A stretch of 5,387 nucleotides of DNA. Origin: Acidimicrobiia bacterium. GTDB lineage: Bacteria > Actinomycetota > Acidimicrobiia > Acidimicrobiales > Ilumatobacteraceae. The notes below the pieces were generated by a model, which did no database searches, was not told where the DNA came from, and saw only the letters and a program-made list of their open reading frames with translations. Location of the stretch: the NCBI GenBank assembly GCA_030425785.1, contig JAUHYJ010000298.1, forward strand, positions 1 through 5,387, given 5' to 3'. Below are positions 1 through 4,720 of the stretch, in pieces. The position numbers and the translations under genes were made by a program. Position 1 is the stretch's first letter. Each line of letters starts with the position of its first letter.

Positions 1-228
1 GGTCGACGTGTCGACCTCGCGTACCGCGGCCATGCGCTCGAGCGAGATGAGCACGTCGTCGGTCATCGCAGCGTCGGTGAACGAGTGGCCGGCGCCGATC
101 ACCTTGACCCGCCGGCGCCGTTCCGCTGCGCCGGCGACGAGCCGAGCCACCTCGTCGGTGGTCGTCGGCCGGTGCCGCTCACTCGGCGAGCAGTCCTGAT
201 TCCGGGCCCAGTTCCGCACGCGGGTCAC
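1..228 (-). CDS. FAD-linked sugar-lactone oxidase (D-arabinono-1,4-lactone / L-gulonolactone oxidase type), N-terminal part
   Basis: This is a 76-codon open frame from a GTG start that runs off the left edge, so only the N-terminus is present. The translation starts MTRVRNWARNQDCSPSE and continues through a Pro/Thr segment and V-K-V-I-G-A-G-H-S-F (residues 41-50) to TDAAMTDDVLISLERM (51-66). The W-A-x-N-Q near the start followed by a VxGxGHSF loop is the signature of the FAD-binding (PCMH-type) domain of sugar-lactone oxidases. These enzymes oxidise aldonolactones using O2 or another acceptor; the His of GHS is the position that can carry covalent FAD in some members. The start is chosen because AGGG (minus strand, 239-236) lies 7 nt upstream of the GTG. 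An ATG at 251 is out of frame. The gene follows dps on the same strand but is separated from it by a strong hairpin, so it is probably a separate unit. The family is fairly certain; the exact substrate cannot be told from the fragment. Confidence 0.82.
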   Translation of the reverse strand, partial: MTRVRNWARNQDCSPSERHRPTTTDEVARLVAGAAERRRRVKVIGAGHSFTDAAMTDDVLISLERMAAVREVDTST

Positions 229-256
229 GGAGCGACCCTACTCAGCGACATGGGCG

Positions 257-298
257 CGCGCGGAACGACCCGGCCGGTGGGCCGGGTCGTTCTGCGCG
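257..298 (-). terminator. Strong 19-bp hairpin, probable transcription terminator after dps
   Basis: Arms 257-275 and 280-298 are inverted repeats with a 4-nt loop (276-279). The inner 13 bp (263-275 with 280-292) pair perfectly. The outer part adds 6 pairs with a single mismatch at 262/293 (G-U in plus-strand RNA, C-A in minus-strand RNA). It lies about 77 nt beyond the dps stop and upstream of the next gene. No U-tract follows it, which is common for hairpin terminators in high-GC actinobacteria. The perfect arm is seen directly; the termination role is inferred. Confidence 0.7.
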
Positions 299-346
299 GT
301 GGATCGGACGGCAGGTCAGAGGGCCACGAGCTTCGTCGGCCGTTGC

Positions 347-385
347 TGACAGCCGTCGGTGTCAGCCGTCGGTGTCAGCCTTCGG
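347..385 (-). repeat. Three tandem 13-bp repeats spanning the dps stop codon
   Basis: Three adjacent units on the plus strand: TGACAGCCGTCGG (347-359), TGTCAGCCGTCGG (360-372) and TGTCAGCCTTCGG (373-385). They differ from each other at one position or two. The unit nearest the gene contains the last dps codons and the TGA stop. On the minus strand each of the two units nearest the gene carries GGCTGAC, so the array looks like 3'-end slippage copies. GCTGAC (345-350) can also pair with GTCAGC (361-366), giving a small second hairpin before the main terminator. Confidence 0.75.
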
Positions 386-917
386 TGTTGCGGAACACGA
401 CGTCACCGGAGGCGTCCTGCAGGTGTGCACGAACGAACCACTGGTACTGCTCGAGATCGGCGAGCTGGCCGATCAACATGTCCTCGGTCACGGGGTCGAG
501 ATCGGCGGCTTCGCGCTGCGCCTTGCGGTGGTCGGCGATGACGCCGCCGTAGACCGAGTCGAGCGCCGACAGATGGCGCACCGTGGGCTCGCGGTTGAGC
601 TCGTAGTCGTCCCAGCTGCGGAACTTCGTGATCGCGCCGGGGGTGCCGAGCGGCGATCCACCAAGGGTCGCGATGCGTTCGGCGACGGCGTCGCTCATCT
701 CGCGGATCGAGTCGACCTGAGGGTCGAGGAACTCGTGCACGGAGATGAAGTTGACGCCGACGACGTTCCAGTGGATGTGCTTGAGGGTGAGCTGGAGGTC
801 GAGCAGCGCAGCGAGGCGCTCCTGCAGGATCGAGATCATGCGGACGGCCTGATCGGTGTCCATACCCGGCACGGTCAACGTCGGACGGTCGATGGTCGGG
901 GTCGTGTTGCTGTCCAT
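375..917 (-). CDS. dps: Dps family mini-ferritin (DNA protection during starvation protein)
   Basis: A 180-residue protein of full family length. Dps forms a 12-subunit cage in the cytoplasm that oxidises Fe2+ with H2O2 and stores ferric mineral, protecting DNA during starvation and oxidative stress. The intersubunit ferroxidase residues are all present: H49 in the I-H-W-N-V motif, H61 and D65 in V-H-E-F-L-D, and D76 and E80 in S-D-A-V-A-E. Their spacing matches E. coli Dps H51/H63/D67/D78/E82 exactly. The helical body and the E-Q-Y-Q-W-F-V-R-A-H-L segment (157-166) resemble mycobacterial Dps1. The N-terminal tail is short and has almost no Lys/Arg, so strong DNA binding through that tail is doubtful. 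The ATG at 917 is preferred over Met19 (863) because the conserved V-P-G (16-18) lies before Met19. There is no Shine-Dalgarno; a sigma-type promoter ends 9 nt upstream, which suggests a leaderless mRNA. It lies 56 nt downstream of the ATPase gene, so read-through from the regulator operon is also possible. Confidence 0.95.
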   Translation of the reverse strand: MDSNTTPTIDRPTLTVPGMDTDQAVRMISILQERLAALLDLQLTLKHIHWNVVGVNFISVHEFLDPQVDSIREMSDAVAERIATLGGSPLGTPGAITKFRSWDDYELNREPTVRHLSALDSVYGGVIADHRKAQREAADLDPVTEDMLIGQLADLEQYQWFVRAHLQDASGDVVFRNTEG

Positions 918-920
918 GCC

Positions 921-936
921 GGTCGGGTACCCGACC
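921..936. promoter_or_regulatory. Perfect 16-bp palindrome at the dps promoter/start
   Basis: GGTCGGGTACCCGACC is identical to its reverse complement. It sits 3 nt upstream of the dps ATG and contains the GGGTAC putative -10 element. It could be an operator for a dimeric repressor (a metal or peroxide sensor, for example). It could also be partly a by-product of the self-complementary GGGTACCC core. The palindrome is seen directly; any binding factor is inferred. Confidence 0.45.
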
Positions 937-952
937 CGGGCGAGCGCGAAAC
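927..952 (-). promoter_or_regulatory. Putative SigB/SigF-type promoter of dps (GTTT-N16-GGGTAC)
   Basis: On the minus strand GTTT (952-949) is followed by 16 nt and then GGGTAC (932-927). This matches the general-stress sigma factor consensus (GTTT ... GGGTAT/C; SigB of Bacillus and Streptomyces, SigF of mycobacteria). The wider shared form is GGTTTCGC-N12-TCGGGTAC, the same as the site at 2354-2379. The -10 element ends 9 nt before the ATG at 917, so transcription should begin at or within a few bases of the A of that ATG. In Mycobacterium smegmatis dps is known to be read by SigF and SigH, which supports the reading. Confidence 0.6.
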
Positions 953-973
953 CCCGGCTCCGGGCCGACGGTG

Positions 974-1384
974 TCAGGCCTCGGTGCGCTGTTGCGCCCG
1001 GCGACGAGCCGTGACGACGAAGGCGTCGTCGGCACGCTCGACGATCAGTTCGTCGGCGAGCTCACGCACGATGCCGAGGCCGCGGCCGGTGATCGATGCC
1101 GCGTCCGCGACCACCCAGTCGGCGGCGGGGCCGACGTCGGCCGGCCCTCCGCTGCGCACGGTGACGTCGACGTCGCCGTCGTCGACCTCGACGACGACCT
1201 CGACCTCGGTGTCGGTGCCGTGTTCGACCGCGTTCGTGAAGAGCTCGCTCGCGATCAGCTGCAGATCGCCCAGCACATCGGGGTCGGCGCGGTCGACGAG
1301 CTCGCGGCGCACGAACCGGCGCGCCGTCGACACTTCCGAGACGTCGGCGGGGAGAACGATCGTCGCACGGCTGGCACCGGTCAT
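974..1384 (-). CDS. RsbW-like ATP-binding protein (HATPase_c_2, anti-sigma-factor kinase type)
   Basis: A 136-residue single-domain protein of the GHKL ATPase fold used by RsbW/SpoIIAB. Family members bind an alternative sigma factor and/or phosphorylate an anti-anti-sigma (STAS) partner. The N-box is clear: E47-L-F-T-N51-A-V-E-H55 (Mg/ATP-binding E and N). The G2 box is G100-R-G-L-G104, followed by IVRELADEL, as usual in actinobacterial members. The G1 box, normally D-x-G-x-G/P, reads R77-S-G-G-P81, so the adenine-contacting Asp appears replaced by Ser78. ATP binding may therefore be weak or altered. The ATG overlaps the stop of the upstream regulator gene (ATGA, 1384-1381), indicating translational coupling. 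No STAS gene or sigma gene is in the window, so its partner is unknown. A plain regulatory ATPase unrelated to sigma control is possible. Confidence 0.85.
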   Translation of the reverse strand: MTGASRATIVLPADVSEVSTARRFVRRELVDRADPDVLGDLQLIASELFTNAVEHGTDTEVEVVVEVDDGDVDVTVRSGGPADVGPAADWVVADAASITGRGLGIVRELADELIVERADDAFVVTARRRAQQRTEA

Positions 1385-2112
1385 GGCGCATCCAGCCTAG
1401 TTCGCTCGCGTGTCGTGGCCAGGCGATCGAGCCGCCGCTGGGGCGGAGCCAGGCCGTACTCGCGCGCTCGGAGGGCGGCCTGGGTGCGGTTGTGGACCCC
1501 GAGCTTCTGGAACACCCGACGGACGTAGGTCTTGACGGTGTCGACCGACAGGAACAGCTCGTGGGCGATCTCGCGATTGCGGTACCCGAGTGCGAGCATC
1601 GCCAGCACCTCGCGCTCGCGCACCGACAGCACCTCTCGGACACCGTCCGGGTCGCGGCCGTGCATCTCGTCGACGGCGACCTTCTCGTCGGCCGCGATGC
1701 GGACGAGCGCGTCGGCGAGCTGGTCGGCTTCGAGCGACTTGAGCAACACGGCAGCCACGCCGGCGTCGCGGGCGGCATCGAGGAACTGTTGGGACGCGTC
1801 CCACGTGTACAGCACGATGTGGTCGACGACGCCCTCGTGCGCCATTGCGGCGGCTCGATCGATGGCGTCGCGGCGGCCGGCGAACGTGTCGAACAGTGCG
1901 ATGTCGACCGGCCGATCGGGCGTGCCGCCGATTTCGTGTTCGACGATGCGGATGCGATCGGTGAACGGTTCGAGCATCGCGTGGAGCCCGTGGAGGATGA
2001 TCTCGTAGTCGTTCACCAGCGAGATGCGCAGCGGTTCGCCGCTCGACGGAGCATCGGACGCGGTCCGAGCGGATGTGGTCTCGTCGGATGTGGTGTCGCG
2101 CTCCGGGCTCAC
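1381..2112 (-). CDS. LuxR/NarL-type response regulator with atypical receiver domain
   Basis: A 243-residue transcription factor when begun at the GTG at 2112. Residues 1-27 are an acidic Ser/Thr-rich tail. Residues 28-145 are a CheY-like receiver and 162-222 a GerE/LuxR helix-turn-helix containing L-S-V-R-E-R-E-V-L and the recognition-helix region S-V-D-T-V-K-T-Y-V. In the receiver the phospho-acceptor Asp (D75 in I-A-L-F-D75), T103 and K125 are kept. The usual D-D-H metal-binding patch after the first strand reads N34-D35-Y36, so one acidic ligand is missing and phosphorylation may be weak or absent. The GTG is chosen for the GAGGG just upstream. The frame stays open to an ATG at 2370 (329 residues), but that extension is low-complexity Thr/His/Pro encoded by the repeated leader, and its ATG lies upstream of the predicted promoter. 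The gene is co-transcribed and overlaps by ATGA with the RsbW-like ATPase. No histidine kinase is adjacent. Confidence 0.88.
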   Translation of the reverse strand: MSPERDTTSDETTSARTASDAPSSGEPLRISLVNDYEIILHGLHAMLEPFTDRIRIVEHEIGGTPDRPVDIALFDTFAGRRDAIDRAAAMAHEGVVDHIVLYTWDASQQFLDAARDAGVAAVLLKSLEADQLADALVRIAADEKVAVDEMHGRDPDGVREVLSVREREVLAMLALGYRNREIAHELFLSVDTVKTYVRRVFQKLGVHNRTQAALRAREYGLAPPQRRLDRLATTRERTRLDAP

Positions 2113-2116
2113 GTGA

Positions 2117-2121
2117 CCCTC
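2117..2121 (-). promoter_or_regulatory. Ribosome binding site that decides the regulator start
   Basis: GAGGG on the minus strand, within AGCGAGGG, lies 4 nt before the GTG at 2112. The spacing is slightly short, but no other in-frame ATG or GTG near the receiver domain has a comparable purine run. Confidence 0.5.
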
Positions 2122-2290
2122 GCTTCTGCGACCGGCTGACGGCGACGGCCGACCTGCTGCGCCGGGATCGCCGATCGGCCGTCCGATCGTGTGTCGGCCC
2201 GGTCGCCGCTGCTGCGGGACGGGCGAATCACGAGGGGGCTGATGCCGAGTGCGGTGATCATGCCAGAGCTCCGGTGGTCGTGGGTCGGTC

Positions 2291-2329
2291 GTGTGTGTCG
2301 TGGTCGTGTGTGTCGTGGTGTGTGTCGTG
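2291..2329 (-). repeat. Three perfect 12-bp repeats in the regulator leader
   Basis: GTGTGTGTCGTG on the plus strand occurs at 2291-2302, 2306-2317 and 2318-2329. A 3-nt GTC separates the first two and the last two abut. As minus-strand RNA this is a C/A-rich, G-poor and probably unstructured stretch (CACGACACACAC units) about 20 nt after the predicted transcription start. It could be a protein-binding or antitermination leader element, or simple slippage sequence. Confidence 0.7.
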
Positions 2330-2353
2330 CTCGAGGGTTGCGTCGGTGGTGTC

Positions 2354-2379
2354 GTACCCGAGGGGTTCATCGGCGAAAC
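2354..2379 (-). promoter_or_regulatory. Putative SigB/SigF-type promoter of the regulator-ATPase(-dps) operon
   Basis: On the minus strand GTTT (2379-2376), 16 nt, then GGGTAC (2359-2354). The spacing and flanking bases (GGTTTCGC ... TCGGGTAC) match those of the dps promoter at 927-952. These were the only two places in the window where I found both hexamer-like parts at this spacing. The predicted start is near 2345-2348. If correct, the regulator/ATPase operon is in the general-stress regulon. Confidence 0.55.
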
Positions 2380-2382
2380 CCC
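2362..2382 (-). terminator. Short stem-loop after cls, weak terminator candidate
   Basis: GGGGTT (2362-2367) pairs with AACCCC (2377-2382) around a 9-nt loop. It lies about 64 nt beyond the cls stop and has no U-tract. It overlaps the -35 and spacer of the predicted promoter, so it may be incidental to that site. The ATG at 2370-2368 sits in its loop, which further disfavours that codon as the regulator start. Confidence 0.3.
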
Positions 2383-2445
2383 CCACGGCCTGAACCGATC
2401 GTGTCGTTCCGATGTCGCCGTGCGACCGCATCATCGCATCCGGCC

Positions 2446-3753
2446 TCACATCCACGGTTTCAGGAGGTTGGCGCCGCGCTCGAGGAGGCGCTGGGCGAGG
2501 TTGCGGCCCTCCCAGCGCGCCAGATCGAGTTCCTCGCTCCACGCGAGGTCCTCGTCGAAGTCGCGGTCGAGCTCACGCGCCAGCACGGGATCGAAGGCGA
2601 TGATGTCGATCTCCTCGTCGAGCGACGTCGACCGCTGGTTGAAGTTCGCCGAACCGATCAGGCTGGCGATCCCGTCGATGGTGAGGATCTTCGCGTGCAA
2701 CATCGAGGGCTGATAGCACGAGATCTGCACACCGACGTCGAGCAGGCGGTGGTACACGGCCTCGCCGGCGACCTGCACGAAGCGCTTGTCGGCCTCCGGG
2801 CCGGGCAACAGCACGTGCACGTCGACACCCCGCTCGGCGGCACGCACCATGCGCGTGACCAGGTCGTCATCGGGCACGAAGTAGGCCGTGGTCAGGTGCA
2901 TCGAGCGCTCGGCCGACTCGATCAGGCAGCGCACCGTCATCGAGATGTCGTTCCAACCGGGCTCGGCGGTCCCCTTGATGATCTGTACGACCGAGTCGCC
3001 CTCGGCCTGCAGGTCGGGGAAGTGGTCGAACGTCGGGTCGAAGAGCACCGGTTCGGTCTCGACCCAGTTGTCGAGGAACGCGCTGCGCAGGCCCTGCACG
3101 GCCGGCCCACGGAGCCGGACGTGGGTGTCGCGCCACGCCCCCGACGTGCGCCCGTCGCCGAGCCACTCGTCCGCGATGCCGACGCCCCCGGTGAACGCGA
3201 TGCGTTCGTCGACCACCATCACCTTGCGATGTGTGCGATGCGTCGCCCGGAACGGATGCCGCGGATCGGGTGACCGGAAGAACCGCACGTCGGCGCCCGC
3301 GTTGCGCATCTGCGTCACCGTCGAGCGGTCGATGGGCTTGGCGCCGACCCCGTCGAGCAGGACGCGGACGCGTACGCCGTCGCGGGCCCGCCGAGCGATG
3401 CGACGGGCGAACTCGGCACCGATCTCGCCGGCCCAATAGACATAGGTCAACAGGTCGATCGACCGCTCCGCTTCGTCGATCGCTTCGAGCATCGCCGGGA
3501 AGATCTCGTCGCCGTTGTGCAGGACGTCGATCCGGTTGCCGGTCGTCACGGGCACGCCGTTCACCGACGTGAGCATCCGACGGAGCCGTGCGGCCCGTTC
3601 GGCGTCTGCGTCGCCGGTCGTCTCGTGACGGCCGACGGGCTCGCCCGGCGTCGGGGCCGAGTCGGGAGCGATCGGACCGCCTGCGTGGGCGAGGTCACCG
3701 CCGGCATGTCGTTCGGCGTCGTCGTGCATCCCGCTCATCGTGTCACGCGTCAT
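2446..3753 (-). CDS. cls: Cardiolipin synthase / phospholipase D-like protein, cytosolic ClsB type
   Basis: A 435-residue PLD-superfamily protein with two HKD motifs: H175-R-K177-x4-D182 followed by T-G-G, and H353-A-K355-x4-D360 followed by G-S-A-N370-F-N-Q-R-S. Paired HKD sites catalyse phosphatidyl transfer through a phospho-histidine intermediate. In Cls enzymes this joins phosphatidyl groups to make cardiolipin. Length and layout resemble E. coli ClsB (YbhO), since no N-terminal transmembrane helices precede the first domain (about 75-235; second domain about 255-400). Residues 1-60 are polar, Ala/Asp/Gly-rich and probably disordered. The ATG at 3753 is preceded by AAGGG (minus, 3764-3760) at 6 nt. 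It overlaps the PAP2 stop by ATGA, so the two are translationally coupled. Met6 and Met9 are alternative starts. A phospholipase D or other phosphatidyltransferase activity cannot be excluded from sequence alone. Confidence 0.9.
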   Translation of the reverse strand: MTRDTMSGMHDDAERHAGGDLAHAGGPIAPDSAPTPGEPVGRHETTGDADAERAARLRRMLTSVNGVPVTTGNRIDVLHNGDEIFPAMLEAIDEAERSIDLLTYVYWAGEIGAEFARRIARRARDGVRVRVLLDGVGAKPIDRSTVTQMRNAGADVRFFRSPDPRHPFRATHRTHRKVMVVDERIAFTGGVGIADEWLGDGRTSGAWRDTHVRLRGPAVQGLRSAFLDNWVETEPVLFDPTFDHFPDLQAEGDSVVQIIKGTAEPGWNDISMTVRCLIESAERSMHLTTAYFVPDDDLVTRMVRAAERGVDVHVLLPGPEADKRFVQVAGEAVYHRLLDVGVQISCYQPSMLHAKILTIDGIASLIGSANFNQRSTSLDEEIDIIAFDPVLARELDRDFDEDLAWSEELDLARWEGRNLAQRLLERGANLLKPWM

Positions 3754-4625
3754 GACAGGCCCTTCGCCGCGGCGACCAGTTCGTCATGGCGACCGGCGCA
3801 CTCGTCGGGCGGCAGGGTGCGCATGACCGCCCGATACATCACGGCGACGACCACCACGCCGATCGTCATCCCGGCGACCGCATCGGTGACGTAGTGCATG
3901 CCCATGTAGACGCGTCCCCAGGCCACGGCGAGCGGACCGGCGATCATCAGCACCCATGCGGTCACCCGGGGTGCCGTGCGATGCGTTCGCATCAGGATCA
4001 CGACGCCGAGCCCGACGAAGAACGTGGTCGCAGCGGCGATGTGGCCGCTCGGGAAGCTGCTGGTGTGCGACTGCTCGAGCATCTCGACCGGTGGGCGCTC
4101 GCGCCCGACCACCAGCTGGGTCGACATGAAGATCGAGACCTCGAGGAACAGCCCGCCGAACACGATCGTCCACTCGTGCCAGCGACGGAACAGCCAGAGC
4201 ATCAGCGGCGCGGCCACGACGCCGTAGAGGATCTTGTGATCGGTGTCGCTGATCGCCGACATGTGCTCGGACACCGTGGTCAGCCAACCGGTGCGGTGCG
4301 ATTCGATCCAGCGGTTGACGTCGGCGTCGGCCTCGCCGAGTGCGCTCGTGTCCCACCACTCGACGATCACCGTGCCGATCGCGATCATCACGCCGGTCAT
4401 CGCGACGTAGGTGGCGACGATCATGCCGAGACCCGTCCGGTCGATCGGCGACTCGCGCCACCGGATCGCCGGAGGCTCGACCAGCTCGGGCCGGTCGACC
4501 AGGACGGCCGTGTGTCGGTTCGGGCCCGTGGTCGGCCCGGGTGGTCGGATGGTACGTGTCGACGGTGCGGCGCCCGTGTGGTCCGGATGGCCGCTGTCGG
4601 GGTCGGTGTGGAGCGTGTTCGTCAT
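3750..4625 (-). CDS. PAP2-family membrane phosphatase
   Basis: A 291-residue integral membrane protein of the PAP2/type 2 phosphatidic acid phosphatase superfamily, which removes phosphate from lipid phosphates or isoprenoid pyrophosphates (phosphatidate, phosphatidylglycerol phosphate, undecaprenyl pyrophosphate). A polar N-tail of about 62 residues precedes roughly six hydrophobic segments (near 66-88, 132-147, 152-170, 197-212, 220-236, 247-266). Catalytic motifs: C1 G-R-E-R177-P178, C2 S190-F-P-S-G-H195, C3 G237-R-V-Y-M-G-M-H244-Y-V-T-D248. The Lys seven residues before R177 in canonical C1 is Gln170 here; I recall similar replacements in actinobacterial members. The frame is open back to 5051, but that part is the antiphase reading of ppk2 (Arg/Pro-rich), so the ATG at 4625 is taken. 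No good Shine-Dalgarno precedes it. With cls directly downstream, dephosphorylation of a phospholipid intermediate is plausible but unproven. Confidence 0.88.
   Translation of the reverse strand: MTNTLHTDPDSGHPDHTGAAPSTRTIRPPGPTTGPNRHTAVLVDRPELVEPPAIRWRESPIDRTGLGMIVATYVAMTGVMIAIGTVIVEWWDTSALGEADADVNRWIESHRTGWLTTVSEHMSAISDTDHKILYGVVAAPLMLWLFRRWHEWTIVFGGLFLEVSIFMSTQLVVGRERPPVEMLEQSHTSSFPSGHIAAATTFFVGLGVVILMRTHRTAPRVTAWVLMIAGPLAVAWGRVYMGMHYVTDAVAGMTIGVVVVAVMYRAVMRTLPPDECAGRHDELVAAAKGLS
3760..3764 (-). promoter_or_regulatory. Ribosome binding site of cls inside the PAP2 gene end
   Basis: AAGGG on the minus strand, encoded in the last PAP2 codons, stands 6 nt before the cls ATG at 3753. It supports that start over Met6 and Met9 and fits translational coupling. 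Confidence 0.55.
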
Positions 4626-4640
4626 GATCGTCGGTGTTCG

Positions 4641-4690
4641 TGGTGTGGGGTCGTGGTGTGGGGTCGTGGTGCGGGGTCTGGTGCGGGTCG
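4641..4690 (-). repeat. Four tandem 12-13-bp repeats between ppk2 and the PAP2 gene
   Basis: On the plus strand: TGGTGTGGGGTCG at 4641-4653 and 4654-4666 (identical), TGGTGCGGGGTC at 4667-4678 and TGGTGCGGGTCG at 4679-4690. The transcribed strand reads C/A-rich ACCCCACACC-like units with very little G, so no Shine-Dalgarno can form in it. They fill about half of the 95-nt ppk2-PAP2 gap. Their style resembles the C/A-rich repeats at 2291-2329, but the unit differs. Confidence 0.7.
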
Positions 4691-4720
4691 TGTCGGTTCG
4701 AGGGTCTCGGTTCGAGCGCC

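Larger units (their letters stand above)
2113..2445 (-). other. 333-bp intergenic region: end of cls operon and leader of the regulator operon
   Basis: This region lies between the cls stop and the regulator GTG. From right to left it holds about 60 nt without clear features, the 2362-2382 stem-loop, the GTTT-N16-GGGTAC promoter, the three 12-bp C/A-rich repeats, then about 180 nt of mixed sequence without a recognised RNA motif. If the promoter is used, the leader is about 230 nt, which is long. No conserved small-protein frame or riboswitch was recognised. The frame open through it in phase with the regulator has Thr/His/Pro bias that looks non-coding. Confidence 0.55.

Noticed and set aside
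862..867. GGGTAT on the minus strand just before Met19 of dps as a -10 element
   Set aside because: No GTTT at the right distance; it lies inside the conserved V-P-G coding stretch.
372..1400. 342-codon plus-strand open frame opposite dps and the ATPase gene
   Set aside because: It is the antisense of two genes with clear family motifs. Its translation shows no domain and turns Arg/Ser/Thr-rich; long antisense frames are expected at this GC content.
1582..1587. Third GGGTAC on the minus strand as a possible internal promoter
   Set aside because: It encodes the conserved G-Y of the helix-turn-helix, and the site 16 nt upstream has no GTTT.
2291..2329. CRISPR-like array
   Set aside because: Units are 12 bp with 0-3-bp spacing, so there are no spacers of CRISPR size, and no cas gene is present.
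2113..2370. N-terminal extension of the LuxR-type regulator to an ATG at 2370
   Set aside because: It gives Thr/His/Pro low-complexity sequence from the 12-bp repeats. Its ATG lies in a stem-loop and upstream of the predicted -10, while the GTG at 2112 has a ribosome binding site.
2191..3273. 360-codon plus-strand open frame opposite cls
   Set aside because: It covers the antisense of both HKD-containing regions, crosses the repeat-rich gap and shows no recognisable domain.
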